From contig BCKC01000008.1 of NCBI GenBank assembly GCA_001600455.1, positions 124,001-188,000 on the forward strand: a DNA stretch of 64,000 nucleotides. Reading direction: 5' to 3'. Of the stretch, positions 1-11,255 are shown in pieces (positions within the stretch are counted from its first letter, which is position 1; every line of letters starts with the position of its first letter). A program made the position numbers and the translations under genes. The notes below the pieces were generated by a model. That model was not told where the DNA came from. It ran no database searches and saw only the letters and a program-made list of their open reading frames with translations. The stretch comes from Endocalyx cinctus. Lineage: Eukaryota > Ascomycota > Sordariomycetes > Amphisphaeriales > Apiosporaceae.

Positions 1-646
1 TACACTAATGTGAGTGTGGATACGTGTTTCTCCACCTGTATCCTAATAGCAATATTCAACAAACCAATCTAATTCTCCAAACGAGGAATATCACAAGTAC
101 GGTCCGTTTAATATACCATACATATAAAATATATTTACGCAGTTGTGATGATGCACTGTGATTGTTTTACTCAATCCCGCTTCCGGAAAACTGAAAATTT
201 AATACTTCAAAAAGATTGATTGATGTTAGGTTCTAAAGAAACCCAGCAACCCAGTCCACGAAAAGAAACTAATTTAAGGCTAAATATTATACGGTATTTA
301 CGCGTTAATTATTTCTCCTCTTTCAACCCAACGTTCGATGTCCAGCACTTCCAGCACTTCCACCACATCATCAATTAATAATGACTTAGTCTAATACTAA
401 AGATAAAATATTTTATTATTTCAAAACCCCATTAAAAATAACTATTGACAAGAGAGTTTATCGAGCATTACCCGACCCAACATTAAAAACAAAATTTACA
501 ACTTCAGGGACAGGTTAATTATGTTCCAATTCCTGGATTACGTCTACTGCCAATCCTCGGCAACTTTTTGGACCTTAAACTTAAAAAGCACATACTGTAT
601 AAGCCTATTTATACATAAAATGATTACAAAACATCGGTTTTTCATA
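1..646. other. AT-rich flank, no gene seen
   Basis: No open frame with splice signals and no recognisable RNA gene. The stretch is AT-rich and is the downstream flank of the peptidase gene on the minus strand. Confidence 0.5.
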
Positions 647-2257
647 TCATGATTGGAAAATGGCACCGTCCTCTGGCAAGCTCAGATTAACCAAGTATTG
701 TTCGATGGTATTTGCCGATTCTCCACCTTTGGCGTCGGGTTGCTCGTATACGGAGTGGCAGCTGACGTTCCTAGTTACGGACACCACTCTATCCCCGCCG
801 ATTTCCGAACGGAGCTGGGCTGCCCACGAGCGAGGCGTGGCAGGGTCGTAAAGGGACTCCATCATCAAGATCTTGGGCAGCTTCTCCGTGCGCGGTATGT
901 CGATGCGGTGGGGAGGGTTCCGCACCGTCGCCGGCCAGCCCGCGCAGAGCCACTGGAACCGGTATCCGGGCGAGGAGCCTCGCAGCAGGGGCGCGTGCGT
1001 CCGGGCAAGCAACTCCTTCAAGAACACGTCCTCGGCAGACGAGACGCCGTGTTCCCAGTCCTGGCACACGATGGCCAAATTCGACCAGACTACCGAGTTC
1101 GCGAAATCGGAGTACTGCTTCCTGGGCGCGAAGCCGTTTGGGTTGGCGAGGAATAGGGTCGCGTTACCTTGAGATACGGCCTCGTCCAGCGCTTGGGCTA
1201 GTGCGGGCCGGAAGGACTCGCCGTACAGAAAGTCCAGCAGACTCCATCGCAGGTCGTCGGGTGTCACGTCGGAGTACGGACACAGGGGGCTATCGCAAAG
1301 CAGGGGCTTATCTTCGGCGGTGGCGAGCAGATCTAGCCACGTCTGCTCCACCGTCTTGCCTTCGGCGTTGTGCGCCAACGGGCACGTTGTCGCGTTCTGC
1401 GCTTCGCACCACTTAATCCAGGTGTGGAGCACAGCTTCGCTTGACGTGACCGCTTCCGTAAAAATGGCTGTCTCCGACTGTGATAGAGACGCTACGCCGT
1501 CGAGCGCCATGGCTCTGATGTTGTAAGGGAACATCTCGGCGTACTGGGAACCGAGAATTGTCCCGTAGCTAGTACCGTAGTATGACCATGGTTCATCCCC
1601 GAGTAATATCCGCACATGCTCGTAGTCCCGAGCGATGCTGATGCTGTCCGTGTAGTCGATTATGGCGGGATTCTTGCTCATTGAAATGCAATTTTCGCGC
1701 ACCGCAAGATTATGTGCGACGAGGGCGTCAAATTCGGTCGGCGTAGACGGATACATTGGTCGACGCGTATTGTAGAGCTCGACGTCGCACTTCAGAGGGT
1801 CGCTGAGGCCGGAACCTCGCACGTCAATCCCGATTATATCAAATCGGTCGCGAAGATCGTCGCCGATATAGCGTTCTCCCTTTGCGAACTGAGATAATTG
1901 GCTGGTGCTTATCAGACCTGGACCGCCGGGCTGGTAAACAAGGTTACCGATGCGGTTCTATAATTTATCAATTAATACTATGTTTTGGTTTCAAGGAGAG
2001 AACAAGGAGACTCGTACCTCTGGTTGACGTGCTGGAAGTCTAGCCACTCCAATAGTCGCGTTTCCTTTATCTGGAAAATCCCAATCCAGAGGTACAGAGA
2101 GATATGTGCACTGGATACTTGGATCCGCGATAGCATCTGGACAGCTTTGCCACGAGATTGATGAAGATGATTTTACATAACCGGTCACGTAGTCCGCCCA
2201 CAACAATGGACAGAGGCTAAGTGCCGTGATTAGAGAGCTTTCAAGTAGTCGAGGCAT
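647..2257 (-). CDS. secreted alpha/beta-hydrolase, S33 tripeptidyl-aminopeptidase-like
   Basis: Two exons, 2257..2018 and 1957..647, with a phase-0 intron of 60 bases (GTACGA donor, TAG acceptor), give 516 residues. The first ~25 residues are hydrophobic and look like a signal peptide, so the enzyme is probably secreted. After the splice comes the oxyanion-hole stretch YQPGGPG (about residue 90). The nucleophile elbow is GTSYGT with Ser210. A C-terminal ESLYDPATP and CHSVYEQ supply plausible catalytic Asp and His, as expected for a TAP-like C-terminal domain. Known members release N-terminal di- or tripeptides or proline; the substrate here cannot be read. Cysteine pairs fit an extracellular protein. 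No neighbour suggests a pathway. The family call is firm, the specificity is not. Confidence 0.85.
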
Positions 2258-3718
2258 TTTCAGAGTAAAGTTGAATATAAAGCAATAACTAGAGGTAGGG
2301 TATCAAACCAAGTTAGCAGGTGATAAGTATATTGATGCAGAAAGTGTCTGGGAAACGCAATCCAGAACACAGGATATTTACACCTCTAATATACCCGAAA
2401 ATCAAAAGTTATTTATATTTACCACCTCAACTCATGATTTATAATTAATTATGATGAACATATAATTAACGTGAAGCGGAAGTTAAAATTAGAAGATTGT
2501 ATAAGACTACATATACATACATGGATATATCCTGAGGCCTTTGTCAGCTATGATGGAGATAAAAGTCCTATTCGCAACAAAACGCTTAATAAGGTAGTAA
2601 GCAATGTTTATTCTGACCTCATATCGCAACAAAAAGCCTTATTAAATCATGTTTAATCTCCTCTATTAGTGAGATGAAATTTTAATTTTGTGAGTAGTCA
2701 GAGCTAAGCCGCAAGGTATTCATTTATCCGCTGTTACTTGGAATAACAGGAGTGATAGAAATTAAACCTGTGCTTGAGTAGAGGTTATTGTACTCTTTCG
2801 TATTCGTTCGGATATCCTGAACGAATTATAATGTAGTCGGGCGCCCAATACCTTTCCTTAATTCGATAAACATACTCTCATCGGTCCAGAATGTCTTGTT
2901 TGCAAAGGCCTGACGTAATAGTTCCCGTTATGAATGGACAATCCCGCGATATGGAGCAGCCGACGCCACGATGTTCAATAGCCGGCCATTAAGCTCTTTT
3001 GGTAATTCGGTATCGTTTCTTATGTCAAGTGTCCTCGTCTTCGGTAGAGCAACATACGTCTGGCAATTGTGTAATTTGGGGTTATAACTGTGACGTGCGG
3101 AGGAATGTATACATCGCTAATTCTTACCCCTTCCGCCATCGTCTTCTAGCCACCTCTAGTGAGAAGGTTTGGATGAAGGCGCATGACATCTTAAATCATT
3201 GCCTTAAGATGCGGCAATTTTCCCAACACGTGTAATGAGTGATTTTAACTGGTCTATCAAGGATAACCTTCCGGCTATAATGGCCAGCAAGCTATCACCC
3301 CTGAACCAAAGATGCGTGCTTCTCCCCTTTATTCTTTTTTGTAAACAAATGCCTATATAAGATCACTTTTGCCGTTCCAAACACGGTCTCTGGGCTTTTA
3401 GCTACTCTTATAGGTCCCCAGCTTCTAGAAGGTCCATAACCTATTCTTATCGACGTTATAAGGAGAGTGCCTACAGTATTACTTTTCAATATTTATAACC
3501 TTTTATTGTTTAATTTTACTAATTAATAGTCACCGGGTCTTGTTAAGGAAGACCGTATTAATAAACCGTGGCGATTAATTCCTTAGGATTATTTTACCTC
3601 CGAGTAAACCGCGAAGCGTTATTGCTTATTACGCTAATAACGTTTAATATAGATTATTTACTAGGGGTATATAATAAAAGACTATTTATATAAATCTTTA
3701 GTTATTATTATAATAAGC
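2258..3718. other. intergenic, no supported gene
   Basis: Only short frames of 60-80 codons without family resemblance or splice context. Composition becomes AT-rich toward 3.5 kb, leading into repeat debris. Confidence 0.45.
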
Positions 3719-3855
3719 TAAATAAAAATAACAGGCTTCTTTAAGATATTATTATTGATATTTTTTGAGATAATAATAGATTAAGATAGTAATAGGAAGG
3801 GATGACGTAATGATAACGTAATAACAGTAATAAATTAAAGATATATAGTCAGATG
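3719..3855. repeat. dispersed repeat A, copy 1
   Basis: Shares an ordered string of words with 12757-12874 on the same strand: a taaataaaaat start, then aatagattaagat, ggatgacgtaatgataa and aattaaagatatatag. Small indels and A/G or C/T differences separate the copies. The sequence just after each copy differs, so both look like ends or remnants of a decayed mobile element. Confidence 0.6.
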
Positions 3856-4150
3856 TAAGGCTGGGAGCTAAGGCTCAGCCTGACAACCGGCCATTGGCCG
3901 CACTCCGGTCAGGTGACCAGGAGTTTAGCGAGCTGGTCAGGTGACTAAGAGCCACATATTCTGTAATTGTAATCGGGCACGAATAGGGCCCAATACTAGT
4001 GTGATATATATCGGTACAAGACCCGGTAATAACTTTATATTCCTTAAGGATTAATCAAGTCATATTTCTACCTATAAGCTTTCCCAGCGTTCCTATCTCG
4101 TAACCTAATAACCTTATAATTATTAATTTTAATATATTAATATACTAGAA
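3856..4150. other. GC-richer patch with short direct repeats beside repeat A
   Basis: An island in otherwise AT-rich DNA. The 11-mer ggtcaggtgac occurs twice, near 3907 and 3935, and the first copy sits in a short palindrome. It may be part of an LTR or another transposon end, but no boundary or target duplication could be defined. Confidence 0.3.
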
Positions 4151-4275
4151 ATTTACGAATATTTAATAATAAATTTTTTATTATATTTAATTAATTTTTA
4201 CCTTAATTTTTTAACTTTTAATTTAAATATTATTTTTTTTTTATAATATAAAATACTTTAAAACCTTTTTTATAT
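4151..4275. repeat. dispersed repeat B, RIP-degraded copy
   Basis: Aligns without gaps over at least 82 bases to 60333-60414. I count 16 differences. In every one the copy here has A or T where the other has G or C on the same strand. That one-directional transition pattern is the RIP signature. Similarity continues with small gaps to about 4275. The element type is unknown. Confidence 0.8.
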
Positions 4276-5586
4276 ATACTATCATGGTATCCGCGTTGGA
4301 TCTTATGCCGTCTCCAATTCACCTCTCTTACTTATTCATACATATTCACTCGCTAGTTAGATGTATTATACAAAAGTGACGGTTGAGAAGATTTATGTTG
4401 CTCTTTTTGACATATGTAGCTTTGCTATAATACTAAATTAGAATTAATCCGGCTTTGCTTTCCCATTCTATTTTGCGTTAGACACAAGGATGACTGCATT
4501 ACAAGTTACGTGTCGTTGATAATCGTAAATCTCTTTACCTGAGCCCAATAGCCTGGGAGGGGGGATTTGGGGGGATTGCATGAGATCTGAACTAGCCGTA
4601 TAAAAAAGGAAAAAAAAAAAAAAAAAGACATGCACTTCTTGTACGTGTAAGTGAATGGTACTATTGGTGAAAAAGCTACAGTATCCTGGCCGGTTCTGGT
4701 CCTGAGTTGTAACTGTCTACGGGCGCTTCTATTTTTGTAAGTTGTTGGTTCTGACATGCATTCCACATAAAACCATCAATTGAGTTATGCAACGAATAAC
4801 CACTGCCAATTACTATCCTAGGTTCTAGGCAGCCGTAATTAAAAGATAATTCCAAATTGTACCAAACGGGATATGTGGCTGAAAATCACTTGCATGTAGT
4901 CAATGGAATGATGGAGTCCATAATGAAGTATAGGTTTCCTCAGAGCCTTGTTGGTTTCCATCCCGCAGCAATATCACACCACAGGAGGTGGGCAGACATA
5001 TGCAGTTAAGTGGTACAAATGCTCGATTGGAGCTTTTTGGTTCTACTGTACGGTATATAATCAGGTACAAACTGCAAAATATTACTCAGAGGGATATGTG
5101 ATTGAGCTGATGTGCCAGTTCGGCGGTGACTGTATTAAGCGAAAGGATCTTCGTACTCTAATGGTTACATGAGCTAGTGCATCAATATGTAACAATTTAA
5201 TTAGTTGAGAGAAGAGCCTAGATCACATATCGACATGCAGAAAAAGGAGAATGAGCGATCGGATGTGGGGGCCGATGTGGTGAATTGAGTCGCACTCTGG
5301 ACTAACCGAATAAATATACCCAGCATAACATACATAACATTCACAATGTAACGAATATAATTTCGATCCAAATTAGAAACCACTCTTTATAAATTCCTTG
5401 GTTACTCAAATAGTATTATAAGAGTGATCAAGCGATAGGCGATACCTCCTCTAGATTTGTAATAAGAACATCAAGAAATAACCCCCCCTCTTCCCCCGAC
5501 ACACACATACCCTCCGCAATTAAAAAAAAAAAAAGAACTCCCAAACTGCTTCACGGTGCATTCCTATTTCAAGACCAACTCTTAAA
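4276..5586. other. intergenic, upstream of reductase
   Basis: Contains an A-rich run near 4608-4627 and a C-rich then A-rich tract at 5481-5534 just before the reductase start. No gene can be supported; frames of 60-86 codons here lack family resemblance. Confidence 0.4.
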
Positions 5587-6720
5587 ATGTATGCGAATAA
5601 GACCCTTATCTTTAAGGAATTTACCCCAGGCTGGCCCGTCCCAGGCGAGAACCTAATCGTGGAATCTCGTCCTTTCGACCTGGAAGCCGAACCTCCAGCC
5701 GGATGCATTACTGTAAAGAACGTGTACATTTCTCTCGATCCTTTCAATAGGAAACAGATGCGCCGGCTTGCTGACCCGGGCACTTACTCGGTACCATGGA
5801 TCGAAAATCAGCCGGCAATAGTGACCATGCTTGCAGATGTACTGAAGTCGGACCATCCCGGTTTCAAGCCAGGCGATCGGGTTTGGGCCATGGGTGACGC
5901 TAGCGAATACACGCACATCCCAGCGCACTTCATGCCTTGGGTTCGCATCATCCCGGAGCTGCCACCAAACGCCGATATTCAACCCTCGGCGCTCCTGGGA
6001 GTGCTAGGTGTGGCCGGATTGTCCTCTTACATTAGTTTCTTTGAATTCATCCCCGAGCCAAGAGCTGGAAAGACAATTTTCATCTCAGCCGCGAGCGGTG
6101 GAGTCGGCCAGTATGTGGGTCAGCTCGCGTTGATGCATGGGATGAAGGTCATTGGGAGTACTGGGAGCCAAGAGAAGGTTGACTTCGTGGTTAAAACTCT
6201 GGGATATCATGATGCCTGGAACTACAAGACCGAGTCAACAGCCAATGCTCTGAAGCGGCTAGCTCCCGAAGGATTGGACTTTTACTACGATAATGTCGGA
6301 GGCGAACAACTGGAGACTTCTTTAATGTTCATGAAAGATTTTGGGACAGTGGGTAAGTGCACTCCAGCAATTCTATCTGGAACGAAGTTCTTTTTGTCAC
6401 TAACGTGAAGCCTCGCCTGGGGGCAATTAGTCCTAAGCGGTTTGATCTCGCAATACAACATCCCACAAGAGGAGTCGTACGGCATCAGGACGATGCAGGA
6501 AGCGATTAACAGGCGTGTCACTATGCACGGGTTCATTTGCAGCGACCCTCAGAATATGAACCGCCATATGCCAAACTTCGCTAAAAATATGTTGAAATGG
6601 ATTGCAGAAGGCAAGATCAAGACAAAGGAAGAAGTGATGAAGGGAATAGAGAGCGGTCCGTTAGCCATGGTAAAGATACTGAGTGGAGATAAGTTTGGAA
6701 AAATGGTCATCGAGGTATGA
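5587..6720 (+). CDS. NADP-dependent zinc-free MDR oxidoreductase (PTGR/leukotriene B4 dehydrogenase-like)
   Basis: Exons 5587..6352 and 6431..6720 with a 78-base intron (GTAAGT...TAG) encode 351 residues, the normal length for this subfamily of medium-chain reductases. The N-terminal half has the catalytic fold including SLDPFNRKQMRR. The dinucleotide-binding motif is AASGGVGQYVGQ (about residues 172-183), followed by the subfamily hallmark YYDNVGGE. No zinc ligands are present. The family reduces activated C=C bonds of enones and alkenals with NADPH in the cytosol. The 3' end faces that of the sesquiterpene cyclase, 69 bases away, so a role in reducing an unsaturated terpenoid is possible but inferred. 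It could equally be a general detoxification enzyme. Confidence 0.9.
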
Positions 6721-6789
6721 TAAATAGGATGATGCTTCGGATGGTTATCGCTACGGAAGGGATTAAGAAGTTACTACACAAGCTATTAC

Positions 6790-8285
6790 TTATGAAGAAG
6801 CCAATTTGTCCATTATGGGACAAAGCTCCGGAAACGCCGTGGTTGCACGATATGCGAGGCCTTCTAAATATTTCTTCCACTCCTGCCTGCATTTCGCACA
6901 TAGTTTCACTCCTCCGAACTCTTCAATTGTTTTAGCCCCGTATGAAGAAAGATATTGACAAGTCTCACAACGGTTGTCATTATTTCTATCCAACATCTCC
7001 ACAAGACCAGGGAATAGTAACCTGTCACCTCGTTTTGTAATTTTCTCGTATCGGGGATCCTGGTCTTTAGCATCAATTTCCAGACCTGACTCGTTATGCG
7101 CAGGATCATTACTTAGCGCATCGACACGATTCCAGAGCTTGAAATGTTGCCGCGCTTCGGCTACGACTTCTTCAGTTTCGGCCCGCCCAACCATCATCCC
7201 GTCTTCCACGAAGCGGTACCGGCGCATCATGATGTGGACCGGCCCCCCAAACGCCCTCAAGAAGTTTGTAGCGTGCCTATGAGCTGGCGAGCGTGACCAA
7301 GTCGCGTCCATGGCCCATAACACCTCACAACAGCGACGGAAGGCCTGGACGCGCGTCTCCTTATCGGATCCCGAACCTCCTGCGTAAGCAAATGTATTAT
7401 TCACTTCTCCCTCAGCGCGATGCTTGTGGAAGGCAACGGCGTCGTAAAGAGTCTCGCCTATCTCTCCTAGGACCTCGAGCTGCATTTCGTCGAACCAGAC
7501 GTTATCCAAGTCGTTACAGGTGAGCGCGGCGGCGATAGAAAAGCGCGCTAGGGCATCTGTATCCCGGATCCGAAACCAGTTTCGGGGCGAGCTGGCCAAT
7601 GCACCCACATACCGATTGAAGAGCTGTGAAGAGTTCCGTCGGCCACTGGCTTTGTCTCCCGTTGTCAAGTCTGAAGCGCTTGCAGTCAGTATTCGTTGAC
7701 CTGTAATTAATTGCAATGGTGGCAAAATTTGGTATTGCCGTTCGTATAAAGTTCCGTTTCTCATACCACCCAAATGAATGTCTTTATAGAAACAATGGAG
7801 GCCGAAGGTGAATATCTGATGGTAGTTCGCAGAAAAAGGAGGAAGAAAGGGAATAAGAAGAACCAGATAAGTAAACATGTTAGTTATCACTTACAAAAAC
7901 AACGCAGCTCACGGCCCATGAGATCGTTATTTGGCCCGTTGGCTCGAGTGCCGCCAAACAACGTGTCTAATAGCTCATCTATATCATAACCAAGGACATA
8001 CCTATCTTCAGCGTTCATGTCCACAAGGTTACCGTCGAATTCGACAACGATGCAAATAACGGTAGCGCGTACGAAGGCCAGATAGCGTTTCCAGTTGGTG
8101 AATTCTGGGATTATGCAACGCGTGTATTCCCAAGCGCAAGCCAACGTCTCCTCAATGACACTAGGATCAAGCCCAGAGCCTGAAAGATCATCCTTGAGCT
8201 CGGATGGATAAAACCAAGTCTCCTTTGGAGTTACCTTATCGACGACCGCGAAGCCGTCGCGCTGAATAGTTTCTATTTTCTCCAT
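6790..8285 (-). CDS. aba3: BcABA3-like sesquiterpene cyclase (alpha-ionylideneethane synthase family)
   Basis: Exons 8285..7895 and 7670..6790 give 423 residues. The 224-base intron (GTAAGT...TTCAG) is long for this window, but joining there gives FYLTTGDKASGRR, continuous with the family. Recognised from ACAWEYTRC and FTNWKRYLAF near the N-terminus, then SPRNWFRIRD, CNDLDNVWF, HKHRAEGE (His212, His214, Glu217, Glu219) and MRRYRFVEDG. There is no DDxxD or NSE motif, as in Botrytis cinerea BcABA3, which makes alpha-ionylideneethane from farnesyl diphosphate for abscisic acid. The acidic and His residues at 212-219 are plausible metal ligands (inference). A C-terminal pair CETC (365-368) and CAKC (388-391) resembles a zinc-binding module. 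No signal peptide, so probably cytosolic. The P450 is divergent and the reductase convergent. An in-frame upstream extension exists, but Met at 8285 fits the family better. Confidence 0.83.
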
Positions 8286-9259
8286 GGCTGCTTTGGTAAC
8301 GATTAGGGATATTTTCGACTCTATGGCAACGAGAAGGCATGGACAAAAGCACTGGTGAAGGCTCCTTTTAATACTTTTACTAGTCCTTCTATTCCTCATA
8401 TCTCTCCTCCCATGGTACTTTCTCATCTCCCCTTCTTTTTCCTGATCATCATAGAACAGAGTTTCGGCTCCTTATTTCGTCGGTACCGAAGAAAACCTCC
8501 AGATCTACGCCACATTCTCGTTGTCCAGATAAGTGCAAATAACGGCGAACCCTGGTCAAAATAATTGATCACAGGGCTACCAGGCAGGGGGAAAGGACTG
8601 AGTCAGACTGACTGCAAACGGTCTCGAGCGGCCGTCCACGCCCCTGCCCATTCTCCGCTCATGCTCCGACATCTATCCTTATCTCTATCAAACTCGAATC
8701 GCCGGCCTCGTATTCTCGGTAATCCCATTCAAATAAGAAGAATCGGGAATTGATTCTTGCTAAGACAGATCCCTTGATAGTAAGTAATTTATTCTTTATA
8801 CATCTGCGCATACGACAGCGTGACCAAGAGGCTTTATGTCATTTGCTTACAAGTCACAAAAGTTGCATTATGTGACTCTAATCAACTGAACACATCAAGT
8901 GAATGCTTACCAATTCGCGGGGTCAGCTGAATAATTATACTTGATAACGAAGAGATGCAAGGCCTGGATGTCCATTCTTTATCTCATCTATCACATATGT
9001 GGTGTGATAGGAACAGCATCCATGACCTTCCCTGTCAATGCAGACACGATGTACGACTCTCAAGAATAACCAACTTAATATCGAATTGAATAATGGCATT
9101 TGAACTATATTATCGGGATCTTGTCTTCAATTGCCCTTCCATATATTAAGTATCATAATGATTGAGGTTCTCTCGTAGTATATTAACAGCAAGAAGTTCC
9201 CCAAACTTTCCGATATCTCGACACTAGAGTTTTGATCAAGTGTAGTATAAATTCACGCA
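8286..9259. promoter_or_regulatory. shared divergent promoter region of cyclase and P450
   Basis: About 970 bases separate the two start codons, and no gene is seen between them. A perfect inverted repeat, CTATCACA...TGTGATAG with a 7-base centre, lies at 8988-9010. Such palindromes can be dimeric factor sites. Whether the regulator at 18.6 kb binds here is unknown. Confidence 0.4.
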
Positions 9260-11255
9260 ATGTTTCCCACGCTCATCTCTTCTTACTTATCACCTCTGAG
9301 CGCGGCTGGGCTCGGCTCAGTATGTTTGATAGCGTTTTACGTCGTGACAGCTATCAGGACCCGGCGACGCCTAAGTCATTTCCAGGGGCCATTTCTGGCA
9401 TCTTTTTCATATCTCTGGATATTGGCAGTCATCCTCTCCCACCGAGCTTATGAAATTCACAAAACCGTTCGAAAGCGGTACGGGGGATCCGGAAGCCTAA
9501 TACGGATCTCTCCCGACACCTTGATAACTGACGATCCAAATATTATACAACACATTAATAGTGTGCGTGGCGGTTACAAGAAGGCCAAATGGTATGAAGT
9601 GATGCGTTTGGATATGACTCAAACCATAATTAGTACAACAGATTCAGATTTACACGATGATCTCAGAGCTCGTACCTCGGCGGCTTACACGGGACGTGAG
9701 CTTCCCTCCATGGAACATCATATTGATACGCAGATATATGCCTTGAAAGATCTCATTCGTCGCAAATATATATCAACAACACAACAGACCAGACCGCTGG
9801 ACTGGGGTCTCGTAGCTCAGTACTTCACCCTCGACTCGCTAACACAGCTCTCGTGTGGTGACTCGTTCGGCTGTTTGCAGGCTGACGCTGACGTTACCAA
9901 CTATATCAGTCTAATTGAAGCGGCAGGTATATACTTCGGTATCTTTTCTGATGTTCCGTGGCTGGGTAAATTACTTGAAGTCCTTCGGGAGCCGTTCGGG
10001 CCTAAGAAGACAGACAAAAGCGACATGGGACGGTTGCTTAAGTAAGTTCTTAGTCCACGAATCTGTTTTTCATGATAAAGTATGGAAAAATGAATTCTTT
10101 AGCGTACTAATGTATCCTTCGATAGCCTCACGGGACGTATTGTCGATTCACGCGCCGCACCAGATGCCGAAGAGAAAGGAGACATGCTGGTGAGATGATG
10201 AGATCTCAATTATTATTTTTTTTTTTTTTTTACCTTGTATGCGATATTTTAGTGCTAGACGCCGACTAAAGATTAAACCCAGACTTCTTTCTTGCGACAC
10301 GGCCTTTCACAAAAGCAGTGCGAAGCCGAGTTTCTGACGCAACTAGTGGCCGGTTCTGATACGATAGCCAACTTTTTGCGTCGAACTCTCGTACTTCTTG
10401 TTTCGACTCCACGCGTTTACTATAGACTCCAACGTGAGATTGATCAAGGGATAGCAACTGGAAATATATCATCCCCCATCACTGGTGCGGAGGGAAAAGC
10501 TCTTCCCTACTTACAGGTTAATTACATCATAATTATACCCACTTCTTTTATCCCATCATCTCGTTTTCTTTGGCATGAACGCTTAATGGGCTCAATAATC
10601 GAAGCTAACTCCATTAGTATAGGCCTTCATTTGGGAATGTTTACGGTTCCAGCCACCGCTAGCTATGCTATTTCCCAAGGTTGTGCCACCTGAAGGAGAC
10701 GTCCTTGACGGTCAGAAGGTTCCTGGGGGTACCAAAATTGCCATTGACTCATGGTCCATGGGCCGCCGCGGGGAAATATTTGGTAAAGATGCCGACGTGT
10801 TTCGTCCAGAGCGATTCTTCGATGCTTCCGCCGAGGAACGTCTCCTGATGGAGAGGACTACAGAGCTGATCTTCGGTTCTGGGAGGTGGGTATGCGTTGG
10901 TAAGGTTATAGCTCACCTGGAGCTGAACAAAATTTATGTTGAAGTAAGTTTATCCTGAGCTCCAGCTACATTTTTGAGCATGCATCCAAATCACGGATCG
11001 CACTTTTTCAATACTTTTCCTAATTGTTGCCCTTTTGGAGAGCCTTTTCAACTGCGCCTACTCAACTTCTTGTCAATGCTGATTGGTTTCTAACTCGCTT
11101 AATTTCAAATGCAGCTACTTCGTGATTTCAACTTCCAGGTGATGAACCCAGAAAACCCGTATACTATATCACACCGGACCATGTTCTTCATTCGGGACGT
11201 GTGGCTACAAGTCACCGAGAGAGAAAATGCGAAAATAAGGGCAGATGAATTATAA
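9260..11255 (+). CDS. cytochrome P450 monooxygenase
   Basis: Five exons: 9260..10041, 10126..10189, 10283..10516, 10623..10943 and 11115..11255, giving 513 residues. All junctions keep frame; the last intron is 171 bases. An N-terminal hydrophobic anchor suggests the endoplasmic reticulum. The I-helix oxygen-binding motif is LVAGSDT (about residues 302-308), the K-helix ExxR is ECLR (365-368), and the heme loop is FGSGRWVCVG with Cys451. In the heme loop the usual Arg is shifted by one place, a variant I know from pisatin-demethylase-like fungal P450s. The phrase MLTSFLRHGLSQ also fits that group. It starts divergently from the BcABA3-like cyclase, so the cyclase product is the obvious candidate substrate. 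In Botrytis, abscisic acid synthesis uses two P450s; only one is seen here. Confidence 0.9.
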
